Positions 24,753 through 35,262 of a stretch of DNA of 64,000 nt are shown in pieces. Below the pieces are notes generated by a model, which did not search any database, had not been told where the DNA came from, and saw only the letters and a program-made list of their open reading frames with translations. The stretch comes from Gorsachius magnificus (Eukaryota; Chordata; Aves; Pelecaniformes; Ardeidae). Made by a program: the position numbers and the translations under genes. The stretch covers positions 75,938,275-76,002,274 of the forward strand of contig CM067085.1 of the NCBI GenBank assembly GCA_034008185.1, written 5' to 3'. How positions within the stretch are numbered: the stretch's first letter is position 1; each line of letters opens with the position of its first letter.

Positions 24753-25393
24753 CTTCCGTATACCCTTATGTCTGAAATGGCGTAAAAGTAGCGTGCCAGG
24801 TGTTGCTCATCGACATATATTTCCCCGGTGGCTGGCCTCAGCAGTCGTATCCTCAGATCTGTGACGGTGAAGAAGTCTCTTAACTTCTTGGTTGTGTCAA
24901 GCTGGCCATAAAGAGAAGCCATGTTATGGAGCCGAGGTCCAGCAAAAAAAGCAAATCGATCTTTGATTTCGAAGTGGATTATTTTGCTATTTGTCATGTA
25001 CCCAGTGGAGTATTCCTCTGTGCAAATGATTTCTAGGACTGTGTGCTGCGATAAATCCCTCACTGACTTTGGATCCATGTGGAAAGCATCTAAGCAGTCC
25101 GTGGCATAGTACTGGTAGGGCTGCCATGTTCGCCCGTAGTCGAGCGATTTCTCCAGGATCATTTGGTCTGGGCGGCCAGATTCAAAAGTGATCACTATGT
25201 TATCTGTCAGCTCAATGGTTTTGTTCCAGGAGAGCGTAATATTAACATGAAGAGGCTTTGGATAATCCTTCCAAGTCGTGGACTGCCAAAACGTGGAGGG
25301 ATGCCTTCCTTCCAGATCGAACATCAGTTCCGGAGGATGAGCCAGTTCTTGGGTGCTTGCATCGCACTCGTTATTGCACATGTAGGGGTTCCC
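24753..25393 (-). CDS. NTNG1: NTNG1 exon: laminin N-terminal (domain VI) part of netrin-G1
   Basis: This 641-bp exon encodes 213 residues, starting GNPYMCNNECDAST and ending AISDIRVYG, plus two bases of an Arg codon. Motifs such as HPPELMFD, IVITFESGRPDQM, SLDYGRTWQPYQYYA, FAFFAGPRL and DFFTVTDLRIRLLRPATG are those of the netrin-G laminin N-terminal domain, and the wording matches NTNG1 rather than NTNG2 as I remember them. Four cysteines (MC, EC, DC, IC) would form domain disulfides. Two N-glycosylation sequons are visible, NIT and NKT. The acceptor is a pyrimidine-rich tract ending TTTTCCAG at 25394 and the donor is GTAAGAG from 24752 down. In netrin-G1 this domain binds the leucine-rich-repeat protein NGL-1 at axon-dendrite contacts; the protein is GPI-anchored. 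No frameshift or stop interrupts the exon. The open frame has an internal Met, but that is not a start: the true start lies in an upstream exon outside the window. Confidence 0.96.
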
Positions 25394-26131
25394 CTGGAAA
25401 AGAGCAAAGCAGTGTTACAAGCAGCACGGTACAGGGGACTGCGACACGCGGCCACGTTCCTTGTCTGGCACACGAGAACTGCTGCTGCTCCTCCGGAGGT
25501 GAAACCGGGAAAGGAAACTCAGGGATTTGCTTGCAAGGAATACCTTCGTCTTAACGAGGTTTATCCCGGCTACTTTACCTGTTGAAGGAACTGTGCAAAC
25601 ACGCACACGTACAGCGCCCTTGCTCTGTGACACGAGCATTTTTCTTATGCACGTTTTAGAGAAAGGAAAAGTGTTTATTTACCCCGAGCGACTCGGACCA
25701 GCGACTGAGCCCCAGCAGAGCAAGGGCAGCGAGCAGGGCTCTCCCAGCTCCCAACTCCCACTCCTCCCAGGAAGGTGCAGCAGCCCAAGCCAAGAGTTCC
25801 TTTTTGGGACAAGCGCATTCCTCAGGAGCGCCCGTCACAGAAGGCGAGATTGTCGGGGCGAGCGCTCTGAGGTCAGCAGCGCAGCCGCAGGCACGCAGGG
25901 TGAACCAGCCCCCGCACGCCTGCCAGCCCCCGTCTGCCGGGCTTGACTGTGCGCCCAGCTGAGCACCGGCTCGCCTGGGAACATCCACACTCCCCACTGA
26001 AAGCCGCTGGAAAACCAACGCTCTGCCAGCCCCGGGGCTCGATTCAGGCGTCTGCCACCTCGGTACAGTGCGGGGGCACTGCAGGGGGGGCTGTGCTCGA
26101 GGCACCGGCCCCAGCTCATTGGGACAAGATG
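25394..26131. other. Intron just upstream of the laminin N-terminal exon
   Basis: On the minus strand the first bases form the acceptor TTTGCTCTTTTCCAG. The remainder is GC-rich with no recognised element. Confidence 0.5.
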
Positions 26132-26508
26132 ATCATAGAATCATAGAACCATAGGATGCTTTGGGTGGGAAGGGGCCCCCAGAGGTCACCCAGCCCAAAA
26201 CCCCTGCAGGAGCAGGGACACCTTGAACCACATCAGGTTGCTCACAGCCCCCTCCAACCTGGCCTGGAATGTTCCCAGGGATGGGGCCTCCACCCCCTCT
26301 CTGGGCAACCCCTGCCAGGGTTTCACCACCCTCACTGGAAAGAATTTCTTCCTTAGATCCAGTCTAAACCTACCCTGCTTCAGTTTAAAACCATCCCCCC
26401 TTGTCCTGTCACAGCTGTCCCTGCTAAAAAGCTTGTCCCCCCCTTTCCTCTGGGCCCCATTTAATCCCTGACCGGCCGCAATCAGCTCTGCACACAGCCT
26501 CCAGCGCC
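26132..26508 (-). mobile_element. CR1 LINE, 5'-truncated
   Basis: Begins with ATCATAGAATCATAGAACC and carries the GGGACC/CCCAGAGGTCACCCAG-type tail and ORF2 C-terminal coding seen at 571-1128. It is cut off in the CTGACCGGCCGCAATCAGCT region and the 16-bp minisatellite starts within a few bases of that end. Confidence 0.9.
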
Positions 26509-26511
26509 CGA

Positions 26512-27133
26512 CGAGGTGGGAGATGCCCGCAGTGGGAGATGCCCGGGTGGGAGATGCCCGCGTGGGAAATGCCCGTGGTGGGAGATGCCGGGTGGGAAAT
26601 GCCCGTGGTGGGAGATGCCCGTGGTGGGAGATGCCCGCGGTGGAAAATGCCCGTGGTGGGAGATGCCCGCGGTGGGAGATGCCCGTGGTGGGAGATGCCT
26701 GCGGTGGGAAATGCCTGTGGTGGGAGATGATGCCCGCGGTGGGAGATGATGCCCGCGGTGGGAAATGCCCGTGGTGGGAGTCCGGTGGGAAATGCCCGTG
26801 GTGGGAGATGCCCGCGGTGGGAAATGCCCGTGGTGGGAGATGCCCGTGGTGGGAGATGCCCGCGGTGGAAGATGCCCGTGGTGGGAGATGCCCGCGGTGG
26901 GAGATGCCCGTGGTGGGAGATGCCTGCGGTGGGAAATGCCTGTGGTGGGAGATGATGCCCGCGGTGGGAGATGATGCCCATGGTGGGAGATGCCTGTGGT
27001 GGGAGATGCCCGTGGTGGGAGCTGCCCGCGGTGGGAGATGCCCGTGGTGGGAGATGCCCGCGGTGGGAGATGATGCCCGTGGTGGGAGATGCCTGGGTGG
27101 GAGATGCCCGTGGTGGGAGATGCCCGTGGCTCC
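26512..27133 (+). repeat. 16-bp minisatellite with higher-order repeat
   Basis: Some 35-40 copies of a unit like GGTGGGAGATGCCCGT, with variants GGGAAATGCC, TGGAAAATGCC and a 3-bp insertion giving GATGATGCC. A block of about 170 bp starting near 26600 recurs 225 bp later near 26825 with the same order of variants, including the paired GATGATGCC units, so multi-unit segments have been duplicated. The unit has no stop in several frames, which creates long spurious open frames on both strands. Confidence 0.95.
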
Positions 27134-28649
27134 AGCTGCGGCCTGCCGGGGAGGCTGGGGCTCTGGGCTGGGGGCCGAGTTAGACCCAGCCCCACAAAAG
27201 CTCGCCGGTGGCGCACACCTCATGCTGCTGCTCGTCCTCGGCAGCCAGGGGACGATCCCCTTCCCGGCCCCCGCCGCACGAACCTGCACGCCGCCGTCCC
27301 CCGCCTCCTCACGCGGCGGCCTGGCCCGCGGGCTGGGGGCGCCTGCAGCAGTGGCCGAGGTATCAGACCCCGCAGGCTGCACCCAGCCGCCTCCGTCCAA
27401 TTTTGGCTTTCAACAGCACACGAGTATTTTGCTGCTTGTTCATCCTGCCCGTGTTCCAGGGAGCCGCCGCTGCCCCGTACCTTCCCTCCACGTACGGACG
27501 GGTTGGGGAAGGAGCCGTGCCTCCTCCCGAGGGTCAGCGCTGCCGGGGTAAGGGTGCACGTGCCTACACCCGGCCGCGCTCCCCAGGGGCGTAAGCGTCA
27601 CTGCCACGGACCAGAGTCCCCCTCGCCCACCCTGAAAACAGAACAAGCCCTGGTATGATAAGCGCCCTTTGCTCCTCTCCACCTCCCAGCCCGCAGCGAT
27701 GCTGTGCCCCGGTGCGGGAGGTGGGCTCAGGCGCCAGCTCCCACCTTGGCCACCGCTCCCGTGAACGCGAGCAAGAGGACGCCCGCGCTCACCGCCCTCC
27801 GCGCCGGCACCTCCCTCCTACCCGTGCAGGGGAACACGCTGTTCTCTCCCTCGCTCTTTCCCATTAATACAGCCGAGTGCCCAAACTGACAGCGACGCAC
27901 CGGTACTCAAGGCTGGGAACCCCCCCCCCCAGACAGCAGAAAGGGTTCTCGGGAATGCAGCCCCTGCTGGGCACGCCGACAGCCCCCGGGCACGCAGCTG
28001 GGGCCGCGAACGCGCTGCAGAACATCCCTATAATATACAAGTCCCTGTTACAGCTCTGATCTCAAGCTCACGGTTGCTATTTCTATGCCTTCCTTTTGAA
28101 TAAAACAGTGAAAATCAAAAATAAGTTTCAAGCAGGATAGAGAAAACACTACGATTTTTATTATTTAAGCTCCGTTTAATAGATCAGACACAAACGCCAG
28201 GACTGCTAACTTAGCCAGGCCTCTTCTGTTCCGCAGGGACAGTACACGTACTGTGGGATCCGTAGGGCTCCCGACCCCCGGGCGGTCCGTAAACACCAGT
28301 TGTGCAGGGGATGCTCTGAGGTGCGTACATCACCCCCTTACGAGGTGTGCTGGAGAAACGGGGTCGCTCCCGCGTCTGTCCCCACGGAGCAGCCCGCGGC
28401 CCCGTGACGCACACGCCTCGGTCATCGCCGTGGTGGAAGCAACCGGGCGGGAGGTGACGGGTGTGGGAACGCGGCGGGTGGCAGCCGCCGGGATGCCGGG
28501 CGGGCGCATGGAGCGCTGCTGAGGGGTGGCCTGGGCGTCCTGCCCGCCAGCCACCGCCGAGCAGTGCCACGCTGCGTGCTCAGCGCCAAACCGCTCCCAT
28601 CCGCCAAGAGGAGGCAAGTTCTGGGTCTTCCAGTGAAACCCATGAGAGA
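27134..28649. other. Intron, GC-rich, no gene seen
   Basis: GC-rich, with a C run at about 27921-27931 and an AT-rich patch at 28070-28190. No exon or repeat recognised. Confidence 0.4.
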
Positions 28650-29330
28650 AGGGCTTAAGGGAATCTTGGTAGATAAGATGCTGCGTAATAATTGTCTAGA
28701 TTGCTGCGTAGCCCAGAGAATCAAATTGATAGACAGTGCTCAAATGTTTTGCTCACTCTTGTGCGAACTAACTGACGCTGGAAGATTTACGGCTCCTTAC
28801 GAAGGACAGTTCTTGATAAGAACAAGGAATTTGCCTTAAGAACTGGCTAAAACTGACCCTGCAGTTTGGGCAAGAGCAAAGGAGCAACTGAGTCTGCACA
28901 AGAACAAGGGGTTACTGGCGGTGACGAAGAGGAGCCATCAGCCTTCATCCCCACGACCCCCGACGACCACCTCAAGGAGGCACTGAGCAAGCGCAGTCGG
29001 GAGGGACTTATGGAAATGACCTCATGAAGCTAATTTTAATACAAAGTGGGAACAGGTTATGCCTACGTATAGGTGTATTGGGAAACTTCATGCATATGTA
29101 ACACTCTGCTACATATAAACAGGGCAAGCCGCCGCGTGGAGGTGCGCACGACTTTGGTGGGCCTGCCCCCCGTGCTGCCCAGCGCTGAACAAACACCGAC
29201 TGTACAATCTGACAGACTGGGGAGGCTGTGTCCGCACATCACCCAGGTTGTGGGGGATGCACCGTTTCTTTCTCTACGTGAGGGCTGACTTCTTTCGCTC
29301 CCCTTTTCCTTTGTAGCATGAGCTGAGGCA
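28650..29330 (+). mobile_element. Probable solo LTR of an avian endogenous retrovirus
   Basis: The sequence resembles avian LTRs in layout. A U3-like part has TTGCCTTAAGAACTGGCTAA and AACTGACCCTGCAGTTTGGG. A TATA box sits in CTACATATAAACAGGG at about 29100. Then come GCCCAGCGCTGAACAAAC, a decayed poly(A)-signal region, and a U5-like stretch, GGCTGTGTCCGCACATCACC. Both edges are approximate; I could not identify the terminal TG/CA or a target-site duplication. No gag, pol or env coding was recognised beside it, so it is either a solo LTR or a much-deleted insert. Recognition rests on memory of similar bird LTRs. Confidence 0.5.
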
Positions 29331-30784
29331 CCGGTATCACTGGAGAACACTGGGAGCCGGGCTCTGACCAGAGACACTGGGGCGAACGCAGCGGGACCAC
29401 GAAGGCTGGCAGCAGTAAGGCACCTAAAAATGGTGCAGCGGGTGCTGAACACCAGCCCTAGCAGGCTATGGAGGCCAAAGGGTAGTCTACATCTCCATGG
29501 GCACAGAGCTTTTTCGGGAAGAGGAGGCTCTTCCAGTCAACGGTGGAGTGCAGTGAGAAATGGGTCGGAATGTCCATGCTGCCCCGCACCTCGAACTCCT
29601 GCCAGCGGTCACTTTGGTGGCACAGCCCGCCGCTGAAACGCTGGGTAGGGACGTCGCCGCGAGTGGGAACCCTAAGGAAAGGCTCCAGGCCTTCAGGCAT
29701 ATCCTCCCCAATAAACTGAATTATTATTTTAATTTTATAGCCCGCAATTCTCTTTTAAGAGGCGAATGATTGGGTGACACCAAAATAACCTGCGTGCAAT
29801 TCAGTATTCTAGAGAAGAAATTAGGAAGAAACAAAACTAAGCTGATACAAGCCAATCGAATAGATGTCCTGAATTCTAACACAGGGAGGGGGACAGAAAT
29901 GATGGGTTTGGGTAAGCTCCCCTCCGCCTACTGACACGGCAGTCACTGACATAATTTTGGAATATTTAACATGATTGATTATTGCTTCAGAGGCTTGGAG
30001 CCAGAGTCCCATTTTCTCTACCAGCAACTTGGCTTTAAACTGCTTCTAATTAATCTGAAGTGCAACCTGCATGCTAAGGCACACTTACAGCAGCAGAACA
30101 GCATAAAGAGGTCTCACCCTGCGTGAACGTCCCCCAGTACGTCTTAGTAAGAAAACAATTTAACTGGGATCAGTTACGTATTTCAGTGTCTTGACCTCTC
30201 TAAGGCCTCCATCTCAGCAAAACAAATACAGCAAGAGAAACGTTCTCCCGACTGCGAAAACCATGCCCGTTCTGTGCCGGGGAGATCTGAGGGACCAGAG
30301 CATCCCCAGCTCCACGCGGCGGCACGACCGGCAGGTGGCTGAGAATCGCCCTTGGCTGCAGCCTCCCGAGCGGCGCTCTTCAGCTGGACACGGTGGGGAA
30401 TATTTATAACTTTTCAAAATGATATTTAAGCCATTAGGAGATTTCTAAATAATTAAGCACTAACAAATACTTCTAAACGCCTTACTGCCAATTAGCGCGA
30501 AAGGTAGCTGAGGCTTTCCCAGCACCGCGACCATCTATTTTCCTGCACGGTAATTGAAGATTGATATTAAATAGCTCCTTGTAGGCAGGCAAATTAAGTT
30601 CCTATTTATTTTGTTTTCGGCCATTCATGGAATTCAAAATATTACCCGAACTACTGACATGGTCCAAAAGTGCTGGCTTTGGGAAGGGGTACCCACACAG
30701 CACGGGTGCACGGCTGCACCCTGTGGTTTGATCACGCTCTGCCCTATCGGGAAAAAGCAGGGGTGCCCGAGCATCCTAGAATTC
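29331..30784. other. Intron; unexplained segment with AATAAA, then AT-rich sequence
   Basis: 29340-29720 follows the LTR-like segment and ends in CTCCCCAATAAACTG, an AATAAA at 29710-29715 followed by T-rich sequence, as at a plus-strand 3' end. It could be leftover retroviral sequence or a retrocopy. On the minus strand, 29458-29700 is open for 80 residues (for example RWQEFEVRGSMDIPTHFSLH), which I do not recognise. 30410-30660 is AT-rich and non-repetitive. Confidence 0.35.
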
Positions 30785-31148
30785 TAGAATCATAGAATCA
30801 CAGAATGGTTTGGGATGGAAGGGACCCCCAGAGGTTCCCCAGCCCAACCCCCCTGCAGGAGCAGGGACACCTTGAACCACATCAGGTTGCTCACAGCCCC
30901 GGCCAACCTGGCCTGGAATGTTCCCAGGGATGGGGCCTCCACCCCCTCTTTGGGCAACCCCTGCCAGGGTTTCACCACCCTCACTGGAAAGAAGTTCTGC
31001 CTTAGATCCAGTCTAAACCTCCGCTGCTTCAGTTTAAAGCCATCCCCCCTTGTCCCGTCCCAGCTGGCCCTGCTAAAAAGCTTGTCCCCCCCTTTCCTCT
31101 GGGCCCCCTTGAAGCCCTGACCGGCCGCAGTAAGGGCTCCCTGCAGCT
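30785..31148 (-). mobile_element. CR1 LINE, 5'-truncated
   Basis: Begins TAGAATCATAGAATCACAGA and has the same tail and ORF2 C-terminus as the 571-1128 copy ([33 protein letters not shown]). It is truncated just past the GACCGGCCGCAGT region, almost the same point as the 26132-26508 copy. Confidence 0.9.
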
Positions 31149-33381
31149 GAATCCCGCAATCCCAGGATGGCAAGGGCTGGAAGGGGCGCCCGGAGACGCC
31201 CCCCCACCGGAGCGCGCCTCACCGACCACACCTCGGGAACCACCCGGTGGCGGGTGGATGGCGACTCCCGAGCGAGGGTTTTGGTTAAAACCACAGGTCT
31301 GGCAGCAGTGCGGCCTCTGAACGCCAGTGGGGGGGCGGCAGCGGCGCTGCGAGGGTTGATGCCCCAGTGCTGCTGCTCGCCTGCAGGGGCTTGGGGCTGG
31401 GTGGGAGATGCTGCCCCTTGCCATCTGCTGCCCGGCCACACCGACATCTCACGGAGCTTCTCGCTCAGCAATGGCGGCAGGGCCTGACCCCCCTGCAGCG
31501 TGGCGGCTGGGCACCGCGCCGCAGCTCGCACGCCGAGCAGGCGCCCGGCCGCGTCCCCGCGCTGATCGCACCGCGCCTCTTCCGGCGGGCCAAGGCTGTG
31601 GAGGTCAAGCGGGCCCAGATTTTAAGAAGGAGCAAAAGTAAACTTTCGAGCAGCAAGTCACAGCAGCAGACTTTCACGGCGCTGCGGCGAGGCGGGTCGC
31701 TAGCGCGGGGCGGGAAGCGAACGCGGGCGGGCTGGCGCTCGGAGGGCGGCTGCGCAGGGATGGCCGCGTCCAGGTCCCACCGTGGGGACAGCAGAGCACT
31801 TCTGCTCCCCCTTCCAGGACACCGTGACAAGTCACCTGCTTGGTGCCATGCTGCTTGTTGTGGGTGCCTGATCCGACGGGAATAGCTACCAGCAGCGATC
31901 GCCCTCGGGCTTGCATTCCGCGCGAGCTCCCCGACCGGGGATCGCCTGTTCACCGCGACGGAGCCGGGATACGAAGCCGTTAACTGGGAGATGGCACTCA
32001 CCGGGCACCGTCCCAGCATGGGCACAACCAGTGTGGCGGGGACCGGCAGGGCACGGGCGCCCGTGGTCGATGCTATCAAACCCACGAGCCCATTAGCTGG
32101 CTCAAGAGCACCGCGGCCAGTGCCTGCGGAATTATGGCTGCGGTGAAGACAGCGATGGCTGTAGACAAGAACATCTCAGCATCAACAGCCTTTCATCGCC
32201 GCAGCGACAGCATTTTAAGTTAAAGCGATTTAAGTTAATTCAGAAAAAGTGCTGAAATGCGAGTGGAAGACTTGATGCTGTTTCACAGAGCTCCCAAGTG
32301 AGAGGCATCTGGAGGCCGGGCAAGCCCCTGGGCACGCGTGCTCCGGGACCGGCGAGGAGAAAGCAAAGGCCCGGTTAAACCAGTAACTTCTGGGGAGACT
32401 TGAAAAGACGAAACCAGGGAGGATCTGACTGGCCCAAAATAAACAATAAAGCCTGACAACTTGGTGCACTGTCACGCCTGAGGAGCACGTTGCAGATCAT
32501 GCCCTGATTCCCCAACAGGCTCGGTGCGAGCAGCCCCTGCAAGTGCAGATTCTCAAAAGGAATTTAAGCCCCTCAAGACCTGGCACTTTGCCTCGTGGAG
32601 CACAGACCTCGCTAGTTAATCTTCACGCCACCTCCATGGGGATGGGATCCTGTCCCAAATTTACATATAGATGCAGAATTAGAGAAATGCTTTTGCATGA
32701 TGAACTCTGTAATCCCCAATTTCATCACGCCGTTCCTTCCAAAGCCTTTGGGCAGACAACGTGAAGGCGCTCCTGGCACGCGGAGTAGCTCCTGCGTTAC
32801 TAGATCACGCCTCTCTCCAATGCTATGAACTCAAAATGCATCACAGCAAAACATTTTGATATTTGCAGCACCAAGTGCGTCGGTGCATTTCCCAACGGCC
32901 CTTCATTCCCAGCAGAACACCCTCTCTTTTTAGTCCCCCCAGTTACTTTCTGGAAATGCCGCTTAATTTACTTGATGAGGCAAACGGAGTTTTGTTTCCT
33001 CTAAAATATCTCTGCCCTCTTTTGGGGGGAAAAGCCTACTTATTGCTCGTTGGTAATTGTATGCTTCCAAGGCCATCTTTGACCTGGCGACCTTGCGGGT
33101 GTAATTTTGACCCCTTGCTCATTCTGGCACTACCGGTACCTTAAGGTGGATCTACTGGCACTGGCCCAGTGCGGGTTTGTTGTTTCAGCAGCTCAGTACT
33201 GGTGTTTGCCTCTTTTACCAGCAGGCATCTGGCAACGCAGTCGCTTTCCTGCTTACAGCGTTTTCAGCGTGACGAGGTGTGTTAGGCTGGGACCCCGTCG
33301 TGCTGAGCTCTGGCTGAGCAATACGGCAAACGTTCCGAGAAAACCTGGGTGCCTGTATGCACTGGATGCATATGGAATAGC
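31149..33381. other. Intron; CpG-rich block then ordinary sequence
   Basis: 31170-31780 is GC- and CpG-rich and open in many frames; it may be a CpG island, but no promoter element or transcript feature was seen. 32100-33380 is unremarkable. Confidence 0.35.
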
Positions 33382-33657
33382 ATCACAGAACCATGGAATT
33401 GTCTGGGTTGGCAAAACCCTTTAAGCTCCCCCAGCCCAACCGCCCCCCTACCCCTGCCATCCCACCCCCAAACCCTGGCCCTCAGCACCGCCTCTGCCCG
33501 GCTGTTAAATCCCCCCAGGGCTGGGGACTCGACCCCTTCCCTGGGCAGCCCCTTCCAGCCCCTGACAGCCCTTGGGGGAAGGAATTGTTCCCCATGGCCA
33601 ACCTCACCCTGCCCTGGCACAACTTCAGACCATTGCCCCTCAATATGGGTTTGAGAT
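33382..33657 (-). mobile_element. CR1-like LINE fragment, second family
   Basis: Begins ATCACAGAACCATGGAATTG, then GGTTGGCAAAACCCTTTAAG, CCCACCCCCAAACCCTGGCC, and a region coding on the minus strand for a CR1-type ORF2 end (LRGNGLKLCQGRVRLAMGNN). The same family recurs at 37750, 47845 and 59510. The interior is intact enough to align by eye with those copies. Confidence 0.85.
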
Positions 33658-34917
33658 AAACCCTCAATAGGTGGGTTTGAGAGACAGAAGTTTCTCAGCA
33701 CCCCTTTCTGCCAGCGCCCTGGCCCGTGCCCCGGGGAGCCAGCCCGCCTGCCAGTGTGCTCCTTGAGCCAGGCGGCAGAGGGTCTCCACCCCCAGCATCG
33801 CGCTCGGCTTGCGGCGCCGCAGTTTTGTCCGGGTCGCTTTCCCAGCCGCCTGCCGCCCCGCAGGAGCTCCGGCAAGGAAGATCCAGGGGGGTCTCCTCAA
33901 CTGGGAACAGCTTCTGCTGTCAGGGACAACAACCTCGGGTGTCTCTACCTCACGTTTTGTGAGCCTTGCTCACTTTCTGATTGCTTCGGACTATCCACCA
34001 GTTTAGAATGGGAGCCACTGGGGGAGCTGGGAAAGGGGCGGTGCCTCAAACACTGCAGCTGAAGTGTGCGACCCCGGGCAAGGGCGAGCCAGCGCAAGGG
34101 CGAGCCGCTCCGTGGTCACGGACGGACGCTCTCCGGTATCGCGGTAATCACAGCAGGAACGCGAGCATCAGGAACCAGAAATCCAATCGCCTCAGTGGTG
34201 ACAGGGGGCATCAGGGTGCTGGAAGCACTAAAAAAAAAAATATCCTTTTTTCTTTTTCCCTTTTTTTTTTTTTTTGTGTGGTTGGTTATAAATTGCTGTG
34301 TTCAGGTTTTTGGCTCCCCGCCTGTGCCCCGGCCACGTGGGCTGGCAGCACCCGTGGGCAAGGGCAGGTTGGTGTCAGGGTGGCCCTCTGCGCCCACGCG
34401 TGCCCCGGTGCGTGGCGACGGCTCCGGCTGCTCCCCAGCGCTTGGGAGGGGGCTGCAGGACAGGAGATGGACGTGACAGAGATGCGAAACTCCTCAGCCT
34501 GCCCAGGGCGGCAGCGGCACAGGTTGGTCTGAGCCGAGTGACGCCGGATTGTGGGATATCACACCATGGGAGCACGGAAATTCTGCGTTGGGAAAAATGC
34601 CACGAAGGGACAAACGCCAAGAGGGAGCCGGAACACCGCAGCCGGGGGGGCTCCTCCAGCGGGCTGCCGAGGGTCGGCCCCCGAGCCCGTGTGCGGCGTG
34701 GGGAGATGGCCAGGGGCCGCGCTCGGCTGGTGCTGCCCCCGGCGGGTGGGTGGGTGGCAGGAGGGTCTCTTCCCGCAGGTAACACAGCGGAGCAAGCAAG
34801 CAAACGCAGCTCGGCCGAGGTCTTCGGTGCCCCCAGGCGAAGTGAAGAGAGGCGCCTTGCAGCAGCAGTGGGGGCTGCTGGGATGGGATGGGGGGGCCCT
34901 GCCTCTGCAAAGGCTGC
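33658..34917. other. Intron, no gene seen
   Basis: Contains an A tract followed by a T-rich tract (34229-34276), which could pair as a weak hairpin. The rest is GC-rich up to the 33-bp repeat. Confidence 0.4.
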
Positions 34918-35262
34918 TCCCAGCGTCCCAGCTGGTGCCCAGGGAAGCTCCACCAGTGTCCCAGCTGATGCGTCCCAGCTGATGCCACCATCCCAACTGG
35001 TGCCCCGGGAAGCTCCACCAGCTCCCAGCTGATGCCCAGGGAAGCTCCACCAGCGTCCCAGCTGATGCCCGGGGAAGCTCCACCACCGTCCCAACTGGTG
35101 CCGGGGAAGCTCCACCAGTGTCCCAGCGAGCGTCCCAGCTGATGCCAGGGGAAGCTCCACCAGCGTCCCAGCTGATGCCCGGGGAAGCTCCACCAGCGTC
35201 CCAACTGGTGCCTGGGGAAGCTCCACCAGCGTCCCAGCTGATGCCTGGGGAAGCGCCACCTT
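34918..35262 (+). repeat. 33-bp minisatellite (GGGGAAGCTCCACCAG)
   Basis: Nine copies of a roughly 33-bp unit built from CCCAGCTGATGCC, GGGGAAGCTCCACCAG and CGT. Unit variants alternate CAGCTGATGCC with CAACTGGTGCC. Some copies have lost bases and one has an extra CCCAGCTGATG. CAGCTG is an E-box present in most units. Because 33 is a multiple of 3, the minus strand reads as repeated W/SFPGHQLG-type peptide over hundreds of residues; this is an artefact of the repeat. Confidence 0.93.

Noticed and set aside
24921..25585. Plus-strand open frames across the NTNG1 exon
   Set aside because: Antisense shadows of the minus-strand laminin N-terminal exon.
26186..27400. 404-residue minus-strand open frame with HHGHLPPRAS-like repeats
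   Set aside because: It is read through a 16-bp minisatellite and a CR1 end. Other frames are equally open and there is no domain or start context.
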